NCBI RefSeq assembly: GCF_900104585.1
Contig: NZ_FNVX01000006.1
Coordinates: 868,001 to 932,000 of the forward strand
DNA: 64,000 nucleotides
DNA from: Bacteroides ihuae
GTDB lineage: Bacteria; Bacteroidota; Bacteroidia; Bacteroidales; Bacteroidaceae
Direction: 5' to 3'
Part shown: one piece after another, positions 25,836 to 34,501 of the stretch
How positions within the stretch are numbered: the stretch's first letter is position 1
How the letters are laid out: every line of letters begins with the position of its first letter
Position numbers and translations under genes: made by a program
The notes under the pieces: generated by a model
Seen by the model: only the letters and a program-made list of their open reading frames with translations
Database searches by the model: none
What the model was told of the DNA's origin: nothing

Positions 25836-26624
25836 ATGATTCAAAACCGTTTAGTGAAAATAGTGATGCCCTTGTATACCAATGAAATCAATCAATACGA
25901 GAAGGCATCTTTGGTACAAACACATAGTATGCTAAGCAGATACCCCATTACAATCGTAAAACCAGCCAGTCTAAATATTGATCACTTCCTAAAAGAATTC
26001 CCCGAATTTGAGAGTGAAAATTTTGATGATTCTTTGTTCACCAGCGTTAGCAGCTACAATCGTTTAATGATGTCAAGCGAATTCTATGCACGGTTTATAG
26101 ATTACAAATACATTCTTATCTGTCAACTTGACGCCTACATTTTTAAAGACGAACTCGAAGACTGGTGTTCAAAAGATTATGATTATATCGGTGCTCCTTG
26201 GCTGGTGCGTCCTATTTACAATTTCCCTCTATTCAAACTTGTATCATGGGTTAGAGATGGCTATTGCCGAGTTTTCCATCATCCTAATCCTCGATTGTTG
26301 GAGTTTAAAGCAGGCAACGGCGGGCTATCTTTGCGCAAAGTTAGTAGTCATTTAAAAGCAACCGACTTACTCACTAAAACAATTCAAGAGTACTTAAGTC
26401 ATAAAAAAAATCATCTATTCAATGAAGATGTGTTCTTTTCCGTAGAGGTCAACAAGCACGGATTAAACTTCTTATATCCAAGCTACCAAGAAGCTTTAAA
26501 ATTTAGTTTTGACAAATATCCCAGACTTTGTTTTCAGATGAACAACCAGCAACTTCCTTTCGGATGCCATTCGTGGTATAAACGAAAAATGAGACAATTC
26601 TGGTTACCAATTATTATGGAATAA
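25836..26624 (+). CDS. DUF5672 family protein, probable glycosyltransferase
   Basis: About 262 residues from the Met of MIQNRLVKIVMPLY. The DUF5672 hallmark is YILICQLDAYIFKDE followed by KDYDYIGAPW, with GGLSLRK and NEDVFFSVE further on: a GT-A-like arrangement with a QLDA in place of DxD and a downstream Glu-Asp. The longer frame from a TTG at 25818 adds six poorly supported residues. It is the only plus-strand gene inside the glycan locus and sits between the two CDP-glycerol phosphotransferase-like paralogues, which suggests a later insertion or local rearrangement. Confidence 0.8.
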   Translation: MIQNRLVKIVMPLYTNEINQYEKASLVQTHSMLSRYPITIVKPASLNIDHFLKEFPEFESENFDDSLFTSVSSYNRLMMSSEFYARFIDYKYILICQLDAYIFKDELEDWCSKDYDYIGAPWLVRPIYNFPLFKLVSWVRDGYCRVFHHPNPRLLEFKAGNGGLSLRKVSSHLKATDLLTKTIQEYLSHKKNHLFNEDVFFSVEVNKHGLNFLYPSYQEALKFSFDKYPRLCFQMNNQQLPFGCHSWYKRKMRQFWLPIIME

Positions 26625-26646
26625 AGAAATAATCTAGTCGAATAAT

Positions 26647-27693
26647 TTACCAATGATAATATTTCGCTTGAAACCTTATTCTTATTTTTCGAATGAGATT
26701 AAAAGGTTTGGATTTAATCTTTCCTTTATAGTTTAGAATAAAATCATCAACCGCATCCAAAACGCGAGCAGAATTTCGCCCATCACGATGAGGTTCATGA
26801 CACATTGTGTAGGCATGAATATTATCCATCAATTCTTTGGGACGAGAAATAGCTTGTTCTATTGCAGCTTCAATTTCGTTCTCGTCAAGAACATCAAGCA
26901 GATAATTGCCGGGATGTGTATTTCGAAAGGTAACTACCGGCTTTTCAAGCAACATAAACTCCACAATAATGGATGAACTATCGCAAAGCATCACATCGGC
27001 CTTCCTAAACGTATTAAGGCCGTCATTACTGCGATTAAAAACAACGTTAGGTTTTGTTTCGGCCAATTCTTTATATTTTTTAATTAGCTCAGGGTCATCA
27101 AGTTTGGGATGAAAAGTGATTATCCAATTCCAAGGTTTGCTCTCTGCCATCGTCTTTATAGTTTCAAACAAATAAGGCGCCGAAGATACTCCTTTACTAA
27201 ACGTGGGAGAATAAAGAATTGTTGGCTGAGTGCCTCCTTCTAAAGCATGAGTAGAAGAAGCAAAAAATGCATCTACTTTACACCAACCTGTCTCATAAAC
27301 TTTAAAAAAGCCATGCTTCTTTTCTAATTCTTTAAAATAAGGAGTGCTACTTTCTCCTTGGGTGCAATAGATGTCATACCAAGCTCTTATAGCAAAATGA
27401 TCATCTATTTTTTCAATTCTTTTCTTCATAGCATAACCATGAAAAACAGCAACTTTGATTCCTGGGAGAAAGTCATAAACCCAATTACCAGGAGAAAAAA
27501 CGGCAATCGGCTTATAACGGAGTACCTCTTGGATATTCTCTAAATGCCTTTCTCCCTCTATAAGCCAGTTTTCACAAGAAGATTCTATAAACCATGCAGC
27601 ATCATCCCCTCTCCTCCATATTTCGGCTTGCAGAGGACGTAATATGGAATAAGAATAAGTCAATGAAACAAAAAACAAATAATGCTTGCCCAT
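26647..27693 (-). CDS. CDP-glycerol glycerophosphotransferase-like protein (copy 2)
   Basis: 348 residues, same size and motif order as copy 1: VAVFHGYAMKKR, VYETGWCKVDAF, ILYSPTFSKG, ITFHPK and CDSSSIIVEFMLLEKPVVTFRNT. The copies are clearly diverged, so they probably add successive or different phospho-polyol units rather than being a recent duplication. It begins the part of the locus that is contiguous with the DUF4254 promoter, 18 bases after the kinase gene. It is convergent with the DUF5672 gene (22-base gap). Confidence 0.87.
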   Translation of the reverse strand: MGKHYLFFVSLTYSYSILRPLQAEIWRRGDDAAWFIESSCENWLIEGERHLENIQEVLRYKPIAVFSPGNWVYDFLPGIKVAVFHGYAMKKRIEKIDDHFAIRAWYDIYCTQGESSTPYFKELEKKHGFFKVYETGWCKVDAFFASSTHALEGGTQPTILYSPTFSKGVSSAPYLFETIKTMAESKPWNWIITFHPKLDDPELIKKYKELAETKPNVVFNRSNDGLNTFRKADVMLCDSSSIIVEFMLLEKPVVTFRNTHPGNYLLDVLDENEIEAAIEQAISRPKELMDNIHAYTMCHEPHRDGRNSARVLDAVDDFILNYKGKIKSKPFNLIRKIRIRFQAKYYHW

Positions 27694-27711
27694 GAGAATT
27701 ATTAGTAAGCT

Positions 27712-28455
27712 TTAAAAATTCAACTTATATTTTATTTTATGCTTCTTCACAAATCGCTTCCAAAATATTTTCCTATACCCCAAAACCCATTCCCTACAAA
27801 GATTCTCATCAGCACCTCGAGCAGAAGCATACTCTTTTGCCAATAACTCAAAAAAAGGTATTTGCCCCCATAATCGTGCAAAGTTAGCACATCCGTCCTT
27901 TACACTTATTTTTCCAAAACTCATGCGATTGATATCTACTAATGAGAATTGATATTTACCATTTATTTTATCAAAAAGAATATTGCCCGGGGAGTAATCA
28001 CGATGCAATATTTCTGCTTCATGTAGACGAGCACTATATCGAGCAAATGCCTTTACTACATCCGAACAATCTTCTATATCAGCATCACCAAATTCATAGA
28101 AATTACGTTTATAAGGACATTGCAAACTGATAAAATAGGATTGGCTAATTAGTCCATATTGCCTTTTCTCAATATATGCAATTGGCTCTGGAGTTTGAAA
28201 CCCTTTTTGTAGCAGTATAGTAGGATATATAAAAGCTCTTTCTCCTTTAGGTGACCTAAAAAAAGAATAAATAATCCGATTGAATATCCGGGGAATACCA
28301 TAACTTTTAACATTTATCTGGAGCCCATCTACGACTAGCATCTTTATGAGATTCCTACCAACATAAATTTTCTCGCCCTCGTTTTCAAAACGATCTGGGA
28401 TAGTTTCAATGTATTCGCGCAAATATTCAAATTTCGGACTGACTAATACTTTCAT
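27712..28455 (-). CDS. WaaP/InaA-like lipopolysaccharide kinase
   Basis: 247 residues of the small Kdo/heptose kinase family. The protein-kinase-like catalytic loop is ILHRDYSPGNILF near residue 155 and the metal-binding segment is LVDINRM near residue 180 (DFG equivalent). Such kinases phosphorylate the LPS inner core at the cytoplasmic face, which supports the reading of this locus as LPS/LOS. An acceptor of Kdo or heptose is likely from family knowledge. Basic C-terminal tail. It is preceded by the galactofuranosyltransferase gene 43 bases upstream. Confidence 0.85.
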   Translation of the reverse strand: MKVLVSPKFEYLREYIETIPDRFENEGEKIYVGRNLIKMLVVDGLQINVKSYGIPRIFNRIIYSFFRSPKGERAFIYPTILLQKGFQTPEPIAYIEKRQYGLISQSYFISLQCPYKRNFYEFGDADIEDCSDVVKAFARYSARLHEAEILHRDYSPGNILFDKINGKYQFSLVDINRMSFGKISVKDGCANFARLWGQIPFFELLAKEYASARGADENLCREWVLGYRKIFWKRFVKKHKIKYKLNF

Positions 28456-28498
28456 CCTATCAATTCTTTGGTGTTAATTGAGACTTTACAGCCTAAAT

Positions 28499-29527
28499 TT
28501 ATTTCAACAATTCTATTGCTCTAGCGATCGCTTTAGAAGAATAAAATCCGCATGACAAACATTCTCCTATTTTCAATGTATTAAACTTCATTTCTTTATA
28601 TTCTTGCTCAGATATGGAAGGAAGTATGTCATGTAGTTCTTTTAATGAAGCAACGCTAAAGCCTATTTTATGTTCACGAATGAAAGGAGCTAAGGCCGCT
28701 TTTTCCCAAATAATAACAGGGAGTCCACAGCGTATATAAAGCGATGTTTTATGTGGATTATTATACTGAAGGTATTCACCGAAATTCCCCGTACAACTTT
28801 CAATTGAATTGCCATCCCACACCAAGCCAAAATCTCCTTCAGCTGTAGCAATTAATTCTTCGGAAGGAACAAATCCCTTATAAACAAAAAGCTCTTTCTT
28901 TTTTATTCTCTCTGGTTCAAACCCATTTCCGTAAAGCACAAAGCTATATGAACTTATATGATCCTCTAGGTCATATAAAAATTTATTTTTCCGAGAAGCA
29001 AGTGCCCCTGCATACAAAACTTTGTAAGGTGATTGACTAGTAGCATATTCCTTAACATTAATTCCTTCAGACAAGTAATCGAAAATTTCCAATTCTCCTA
29101 ATATAGCTTTACAACCTTGTTCTTGTAGCCAATTCTTCATTGCGCTATTATGCGCTATAACATAGTCAGAATAATTCAAGCGAATTATTTCATGTAAAAC
29201 TGTCAATTTCTGACGACGAAAACTGCCCAAGTCGTGAATCAATGTCACAACCTTACAACCTCTCAGATGAGCCATACGACAGACATAAACATAATACTTC
29301 TTTAAAGGATATTGCAAAATCAAAACGTCTCCTCTATGAAGTCTGAAAGGAAATAACAAAACGCCCATCAATGTTACAATAAATGCAGAAAGACTATTAG
29401 TATAGAGTGTCTGCTCCAAACCGACATTTTTATAATGAAGCCCTTTCATTATTTTTTCTATGTCAGTCTTCGCCTTATTCCCTGCGCTATTCAGTCCCTT
29501 ATAATTTCTTGATAAATAACAAATCAT
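28499..29527 (-). CDS. Probable galactofuranosyltransferase (GT-B)
   Basis: 342 residues. An N-terminal Rossmann-like half includes ILQYPLKKYYVYV and LIHDLGSFR; the C-terminal donor half includes VLYAGAL and FGLVWDG, and ends with YLQYNNPHKTSLYIRCGLPVI split by the usual loop. This pattern is that of bacterial beta-1,6-galactofuranosyltransferase-like proteins. The neighbouring UDP-galactopyranose mutase gene, 13 bases upstream, makes the expected donor UDP-galactofuranose. The donor is therefore inferred with fair confidence; the linkage is not. Confidence 0.82.
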   Translation of the reverse strand: MICYLSRNYKGLNSAGNKAKTDIEKIMKGLHYKNVGLEQTLYTNSLSAFIVTLMGVLLFPFRLHRGDVLILQYPLKKYYVYVCRMAHLRGCKVVTLIHDLGSFRRQKLTVLHEIIRLNYSDYVIAHNSAMKNWLQEQGCKAILGELEIFDYLSEGINVKEYATSQSPYKVLYAGALASRKNKFLYDLEDHISSYSFVLYGNGFEPERIKKKELFVYKGFVPSEELIATAEGDFGLVWDGNSIESCTGNFGEYLQYNNPHKTSLYIRCGLPVIIWEKAALAPFIREHKIGFSVASLKELHDILPSISEQEYKEMKFNTLKIGECLSCGFYSSKAIARAIELLK

Positions 29528-29540
29528 ACAAGCCTATATT

Positions 29541-30650
29541 TCAATATTTAAAACTATTTCGAGCCATGTCAAGAGCAGCAGCCACTGTATCATCCATGTC
29601 AAAATACGCATATTGAGCAAGCCTACCACCAAATAACACATTTGGTAATTCTTCTGCCAACTTTTTATACCGATTAAGCAGAACAGTATTTGTTGCATCG
29701 TTTACAGGATAATAGGGCTCACATCCGACAAAGAAATCAGAAGGAAATTCACGAGTAATCACAGTATGAGGTTGGCAACCAAACTCAAAATGTTTATGCT
29801 CAATAATACGAGTATAAGGGAATGCCCTTTCATTATAATTTACAACAGCATTGCCTTGAAAATCAGATATATTCATTAATTCATGCTCGAATCTAAGGCT
29901 ACGGTATTCTAAATGACCATATTTAAAATCAAAAAACTCATCAATACAGCCAGTATACAGAACATGGTCAGCTAAAGCATCCAACTCAGCACGAGATTTA
30001 AAGTAATCCGTATTCAGAAGCACGTCGGCTCCTTCAGTCAAACCTTGTATTAATACATTATACCCACCCTTCGGAATACCCTGATATCCATCATTAAAGT
30101 AATTATTGTCATAGGTAAAACGAAAAGGAATCCGCTTAATAATGAAAGCAGGCAGTTCGGTAGCTGATCGCCCCCATTGCTTCTCGGTATATTCTTTAAT
30201 GAATATTTCATAGATATCCTTCCCACATAGTTTGAGGGCTTGCTCTTCTAAATTAGCAGGACACTCTATATCAGCATATTCTCCTCGTTGTTCCTCTATT
30301 TTGGCTTTTGCTTCAGCAGGTGTATTCACCTCCCAAAGCTTGCTAAATGTATTCATGTTAAAAGGAAGATTGTACAATACTCCCTTATAATAAGCCAGCG
30401 GAGAATTTGTGTAACGGTTAAATTCCACAAAACGATTCACATAGTCCCAAACCTCTTTATTGTCAGTATGGAAAATGTGAGCACCATACTTATGTACACG
30501 GATACCATCTACTTCTTCACAATAAATATTGCCTCCTATATGCGGACGTTTATCAATAATCAGACAACGTTTGCCTGATGCCATTGCCTGATGAGCAAAC
30601 ACTGCACCAAACAAGCCACCACCAACTATTAAATAATCGTATTTTTTCAT
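29541..30650 (-). CDS. glf: UDP-galactopyranose mutase
   Basis: 369 residues, usual length. The FAD dinucleotide-binding motif YLIVGGGLFGAVFA is at the N-terminus, followed by IDKRPHIGGN. The mutase core has YGAHIFHTD, then RFTYDNNYFND, GYQGIPKGGY and the substrate-binding FPYTRIIEHKHF. It interconverts UDP-galactopyranose and UDP-galactofuranose using reduced FAD in the cytosol. Next to a galactofuranosyltransferase, it predicts galactofuranose in this organism's surface glycan. Confidence 0.96.
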   Translation of the reverse strand: MKKYDYLIVGGGLFGAVFAHQAMASGKRCLIIDKRPHIGGNIYCEEVDGIRVHKYGAHIFHTDNKEVWDYVNRFVEFNRYTNSPLAYYKGVLYNLPFNMNTFSKLWEVNTPAEAKAKIEEQRGEYADIECPANLEEQALKLCGKDIYEIFIKEYTEKQWGRSATELPAFIIKRIPFRFTYDNNYFNDGYQGIPKGGYNVLIQGLTEGADVLLNTDYFKSRAELDALADHVLYTGCIDEFFDFKYGHLEYRSLRFEHELMNISDFQGNAVVNYNERAFPYTRIIEHKHFEFGCQPHTVITREFPSDFFVGCEPYYPVNDATNTVLLNRYKKLAEELPNVLFGGRLAQYAYFDMDDTVAAALDMARNSFKY

Positions 30651-30735
30651 CTGATTTTCCTATACTTAGGCTTACTTAAATTCAAAAAGCAAAAAATATC
30701 ATCAAGCATCTTTTTTGATAGAAAACATCATTTAT

Positions 30736-31770
30736 TTAGAATATTATACTTTCTATCTTTCCAATCACACGCTCTGGTTTTATGCCATACAGACAAGCAT
30801 AATCTCCACGAAAACAAGGTTTCTGTCCAAATACAGAACAAGGACGACAACATAGTTCATCTACCTGAACGGTATTGATGGGTAGCTGCTTCCATCCCAT
30901 AAAACCTGCATAGGGATGCGTTGCCCCCCAAATGGATATAACCGGAATATTTACCAGAGAAGCCAGATGCATATTGGCCGAATCCATGGACAACATCACG
31001 TCTAAATGGCTCATGAGTGCCAATTCAGTATCCATCCTCAGCTTTCCTATCAATGACACTACCGTAGGATATCTCTTGGTCCAATCATTGAAACAATCTT
31101 CTTCTTCTTTACCACCACCAAATAGGAACACTCTCACATTACTATCTTGTGCAAAATGAGCCACGACCTCTTCCTGCATGTCTAATGGATAGATCTTCCC
31201 CTTATGTTTAGAGAAAGGGGCTATCCCAATCCATTTCAACTCTCCTTTTTCACCGGTTATAGGATGTAATCCGGATATATCTCCCTTCTGATTTCCATAA
31301 ATAGAAGTGAAATTAAGCAGTACAGGAAAGCCTGACTTCTCAAATGCATCAGCATATCGCTGGAACGAACTCTTCTGACTAGCCAACACTTTGTTTCTGC
31401 GACGAACAAGCTTTCTTTTTTCCCATCGTCCTTTATACAAAGAATAAGTAGGAACGCCTGAGAGTTTGAATAAAAAGGATAAAAATTTCGTTCGAAGCAC
31501 ATTATGTAAGTCGATTACAATACCAAAATGTAATGCTTTAAGCTCTTTGAAAAGAGTATAAAGTCCCTTCATTCCTTGGTGCTTTCCTTTAAGTTCAGCA
31601 CTATAGAAAGTAACATTCTTAGGCAAATTACTAAAAAGAGGCGCTAACGATGGACGGCTTAAAAAAACAATCTCGTGCTGAGGATATTGCATTGCCCATG
31701 AATGTACTACGGGAACGGTCATTGCAACATCTCCTATAGCCGAAAAGCGGATAACCAGTATTTTTGCCAT
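30736..31770 (-). CDS. Glycosyltransferase family 9 (heptosyltransferase-like)
   Basis: 344 residues with GT-B fold. N-terminal ILVIRFSAIGDVAMTVP is the classical GT9 opening. The donor domain shows WIGIAPFSKHKGK, VFLFGGG and the ADP-sugar-binding MSMDSANMHLASLVNIP followed by WGATHP, plus a Cys cluster near the C-terminus (DELCCRPCSVFG) found in many Bacteroides homologues. These enzymes add heptose or a related sugar to the inner core of LPS. It lies 3 bases after DUF4254 in the same operon. Confidence 0.92.
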   Translation of the reverse strand: MAKILVIRFSAIGDVAMTVPVVHSWAMQYPQHEIVFLSRPSLAPLFSNLPKNVTFYSAELKGKHQGMKGLYTLFKELKALHFGIVIDLHNVLRTKFLSFLFKLSGVPTYSLYKGRWEKRKLVRRRNKVLASQKSSFQRYADAFEKSGFPVLLNFTSIYGNQKGDISGLHPITGEKGELKWIGIAPFSKHKGKIYPLDMQEEVVAHFAQDSNVRVFLFGGGKEEEDCFNDWTKRYPTVVSLIGKLRMDTELALMSHLDVMLSMDSANMHLASLVNIPVISIWGATHPYAGFMGWKQLPINTVQVDELCCRPCSVFGQKPCFRGDYACLYGIKPERVIGKIESIIF

Positions 31771-31773
31771 TAA

Positions 31774-32379
31774 TTACTTCTTTGCATAAAGAACCGGATT
31801 AAGCGCCGGATCATTATACATCTTCATTTGCTTATAAACTTTCATGTATTTCTTACCACTTTCTATATCTGCTATCAGTTGATCAATAGCCGAAGATAAA
31901 TCCACTCTTTGTTCAAGCAGAATATTAAGTTTTGTCCGGCATTGATTCAGATGTTCTTCCGTGCTATCTTTACGATCTACTTCTTGCTGCATGTGATAGA
32001 TCTTAAGAGCTAAGATTGATAAACGATCGATAGCCCAAGCAGGACTTTCTGTATTTATCGTTGCGTCTGCATGAGGAAGTACCGCTTTATATTGATCAAG
32101 AAAATAACTATCAATAAGCTCCACCAAGTCTGTACGATCTTGATTTGATTTGTCTATTCTGCGCTTTAGAGCCAAAGCTTCTACCGGATCGATCTGAGGA
32201 TCACGAATAATGTCTTCAAAATGCCATTGCACAGCATCTATCCAATTTTTAAGATACAAGTAATACTCAATAGTTTTTACTTCGTAAGGGTTATTTATGA
32301 TAGCGTCCACGCTGTCAGTAACATGGTAATCATTTGTTGAAGCCCAGAATATCTGGTTGCAAAGCTTACTAAATGTCAT
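31774..32379 (-). CDS. DUF4254 domain-containing protein
   Basis: 201 residues, all-helical in appearance, with no signal peptide or membrane segment. Family features are the N-terminal FSKLCNQIFWASTNDYH, the central LALKIYHMQQEVDR and the final DPALNPVLYAKK. DUF4254 proteins are encoded next to heptosyltransferases in LPS loci of Bacteroidetes and other phyla; their function is not established. First gene of the minus-strand glycan operon and under the promoter at 32414-32445. Confidence 0.88.
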   Translation of the reverse strand: MTFSKLCNQIFWASTNDYHVTDSVDAIINNPYEVKTIEYYLYLKNWIDAVQWHFEDIIRDPQIDPVEALALKRRIDKSNQDRTDLVELIDSYFLDQYKAVLPHADATINTESPAWAIDRLSILALKIYHMQQEVDRKDSTEEHLNQCRTKLNILLEQRVDLSSAIDQLIADIESGKKYMKVYKQMKMYNDPALNPVLYAKK

Positions 32380-32413
32380 AATCTTAACTTGTTTGTGAAT
32401 AAATACAATGAAG

Positions 32414-32445
32414 CAAAACTATATAATATTTCCCATTCAAGCAAC
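32414..32445 (-). promoter_or_regulatory. Promoter of the DUF4254-led glycan operon
   Basis: On the minus strand GTTG (32442-32445) is followed after 20 bases by TAGTTTTG (32414-32421), close to the Bacteroides TTTG-N19/20-TAnnTTTG consensus with one mismatch. Transcription would begin about 25 bases before the DUF4254 ATG. Confidence 0.62.
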
Positions 32446-32577
32446 CGTTTATTGTTTTTTATTACTTCATAGCCTATTCTCCACGTACTTGAAGAACCCT
32501 TAACTGCTTTGTTGTAGGATGCTCTTCTCTCAATAAAAGGCTGAACAGGGATTAAATAGCACTAGTTACATTCATAG

Positions 32578-32660
32578 AACATCCCCATGTTGTATAACTA
32601 AACATCCGGATGTTCTCTATCATAACATAGGGATGTTTTCAGAGATAACATGGGGATGTT
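32578..32660. repeat. Array of four 14-bp palindrome-like units with exact 23-bp period
   Basis: Units AACATCCCCATGTT (32578), AACATCCGGATGTT (32601), AACATAGGGATGTT (32624) and AACATGGGGATGTT (32647) all fit AACAT-NNNN-ATGTT. Start-to-start distance is 23 bp each time, with unrelated 9-bp spacers. Unit 2 is a perfect palindrome, and units 1 and 4 are exact reverse complements. Conserved arms with a drifting core look like binding half-sites or a structured element. The units are too short and the number too low for CRISPR. Confidence 0.85.
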
Positions 32661-32759
32661 CTCACATTAGAACTCCTATTCTTTAAGAAGATAAGTAGTA
32701 AGCTCTAAAAAAAGAATAAAGAATGAGAAGAGATTAAGCAAATATAGCAAGGAAAAGAT

Positions 32760-32767
32760 TAACTTTG
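32760..32767 (+). promoter_or_regulatory. -7 promoter element of pdxB
   Basis: TAACTTTG, a perfect TAnnTTTG box, 29 bases before the ATG at 32797. No TTTG at the expected -33 distance. Confidence 0.55.
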
Positions 32768-32796
32768 CTATATTAGTAAAAAGAAACAGAATCGTT

Positions 32797-33837
32797 ATGA
32801 AAGTGATCATCGATAATAAGATACCTTATATAGATGAGGCAATAAAGAGCATTGCCGATGAAGTGGTATATGCTGCGGGCAAAGACTTTACACCCGAATT
32901 GGTGCGTGATGCTGATGCGTTGATTATCCGAACGCGCACTCAGTGCAACCGTGCCTTGCTCGAAGGAAGCAACGTTAAGTTCATTGCCACTGCCACCATC
33001 GGATATGACCATATCGATACGAATTATTGTCGACAGGCAGGCATCAAGTGGACCAATGCTCCGGGTTGCAATGCAGCTTCAGTGGCGCAATACATAGAGT
33101 CTTCATTACTGCTATTGCAAACCGAAAAGAAAATGGACTTAAGTTCTATGACAATAGGTATTGTAGGGGTAGGCAATGTGGGGACTAAGGTTGAGACGAT
33201 GGCTCGCAAACTGGGAATGCGGGTATTGATTAACGATTTGCCCAGACAGGACAAGGAAGGAAAAAAGGCATTTACCGATCTAGCTGCTATCGCCAATGAA
33301 TGTGACGTGATTACTTTTCATACGCCGTTACACAATGCAGGGCAATACAAAACCTTTCATCTGGCAGACGAAAAGTTCTTTGAAACACTAAAGCGAAAGC
33401 CAATTATCATCAACACTTCACGCGGAGAGGTCGTTGAGACCCAAGCACTACTAAATGCTCTGGATGGAGAGAAGATAACCGGAGCGATCATTGATGTATG
33501 GGAGGGAGAACCGGATATCAATTTGGAGTTGCTCAACAAAGCTTTCATCGCTACCCCACACATTGCAGGATACTCGGCCGATGGAAAAGCGAATGCTACG
33601 CAAATGTCTTTAGAGGCTTTAAGTAAGCATTTTGGCATTGAACCGGATTTTGAGATAACACCTCCGACACCTGCGACAAACCTAATCCATGCCACTAGCC
33701 GAGCGAATGCCCTATTACAAATATACAATCCAACAAGAGATAGTGATGCACTAAAGGCGCACCCTGAACTCTTTGAACAGTTACGAGGCGATTATCCATT
33801 GAGAAGAGAAGAAAAAGCTTATAAGATTGTTCTGTAA
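32797..33837 (+). CDS. pdxB: Erythronate-4-phosphate dehydrogenase
   Basis: 346 residues of the D-2-hydroxyacid dehydrogenase superfamily. The NAD-binding motif is IGIVGVGNVGTKVE near residue 116; the catalytic Arg is in NTSRGEVV, the Glu in DVWEGEPDI and the His in TPHIAGYSADGKA. The sequence around that His and the C-terminal dimerisation domain are characteristic of PdxB rather than SerA or LdhA. It oxidises 4-phosphoerythronate in DXP-independent pyridoxal phosphate synthesis. It is convergent with purN (13-base gap). Confidence 0.92.
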   Translation: MKVIIDNKIPYIDEAIKSIADEVVYAAGKDFTPELVRDADALIIRTRTQCNRALLEGSNVKFIATATIGYDHIDTNYCRQAGIKWTNAPGCNAASVAQYIESSLLLLQTEKKMDLSSMTIGIVGVGNVGTKVETMARKLGMRVLINDLPRQDKEGKKAFTDLAAIANECDVITFHTPLHNAGQYKTFHLADEKFFETLKRKPIIINTSRGEVVETQALLNALDGEKITGAIIDVWEGEPDINLELLNKAFIATPHIAGYSADGKANATQMSLEALSKHFGIEPDFEITPPTPATNLIHATSRANALLQIYNPTRDSDALKAHPELFEQLRGDYPLRREEKAYKIVL

Positions 33838-33850
33838 AGAAACGATTACT

Positions 33851-34435
33851 TTATTCTATCGCAGCCGCTGCAGAAAATACTTCTTCTATTATTCGTGGAT
33901 AGTGAGCATACTCCAAGGCATGCACTTTTGCTGCAACATCAGCAGGAGTATCAATGGACAGTACCGGGCAGGTAGCTTGGTAAATAACTCCGCCTTCATC
34001 ATAATGCTCATTAATATAATGTATAGTGATGCCGCTTTCTGTTTCACCCGAAGCCACCACAGCTTCATGCACCTTGTCGCCATACATGCCTTTGCCTCCG
34101 AACTTGGGTAAAAGCGAAGGATGGATATTAATAATCTTATCAGGATAAACATGCAACAAAGAATCAGAAATGCGCAAAAGGAAACCAGCCAATACTATAA
34201 AGTCTATATTATAGGTAGCCAATAACTCCAAAATTTCATGTCCACTCTCCCATTCCTTTTTAGAAAACACAACAGAAGGTACATCTAATCGTTGAGCACG
34301 CTCTAGCACAAAGGCGTCAATCTTATTAGATACGACTAATTGCACAGCAAGTAAACGATTGTTCTTAAAGTAACGAATAACATTCTCGGCATTCGATCCG
34401 GAGCCTGAAGCAAAAATAGCGATGTTTCTCTTCAT
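33851..34435 (-). CDS. purN: Phosphoribosylglycinamide formyltransferase
   Basis: About 194 residues from the Met of MKRNIAIFASGSG; the frame extends 17 codons upstream, but that part lacks family character. GSGSNAENVIRYF forms the phosphate-binding loop; the catalytic triad is in NIHPSLLPKF (Asn, His) and HYINEHYDEGGVI (Asp). It transfers a formyl group from 10-formyltetrahydrofolate to GAR, the third step of purine synthesis. Divergent from acpP. Confidence 0.94.
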   Translation of the reverse strand: MKRNIAIFASGSGSNAENVIRYFKNNRLLAVQLVVSNKIDAFVLERAQRLDVPSVVFSKKEWESGHEILELLATYNIDFIVLAGFLLRISDSLLHVYPDKIINIHPSLLPKFGGKGMYGDKVHEAVVASGETESGITIHYINEHYDEGGVIYQATCPVLSIDTPADVAAKVHALEYAHYPRIIEEVFSAAAAIE

Positions 34436-34501
34436 AATTGGGTGTAAGTATGCACAAAACAGTGAAAAATGTGCAAAACGTTGCATTTATTTAGTCAAAT
34501 A

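Larger units (their letters stand above)
32380..32796. other. Divergent intergenic region at the glycan-locus edge
   Basis: 417 bases between the DUF4254 operon (minus) and pdxB (plus). It contains the promoter at 32414-32445, the palindrome array at 32578-32660 and the pdxB -7 box at 32760-32767. No reading frame of coding character is seen. Confidence 0.6.

Noticed and set aside
9556..32379. Capsular polysaccharide (PS) locus
   Set aside because: No UpxY/UpxZ antiterminator genes, Wzx flippase, Wzy polymerase, initiating sugar-phosphate transferase or invertible promoter is seen; GT9, InaA-like kinase and DUF4254 fit an LPS/LOS locus better.
32578..32660. Possible CRISPR array
   Set aside because: The units are 14 bp with 9-bp spacers, only four copies, internally drifting, and there is no cas gene in the window.
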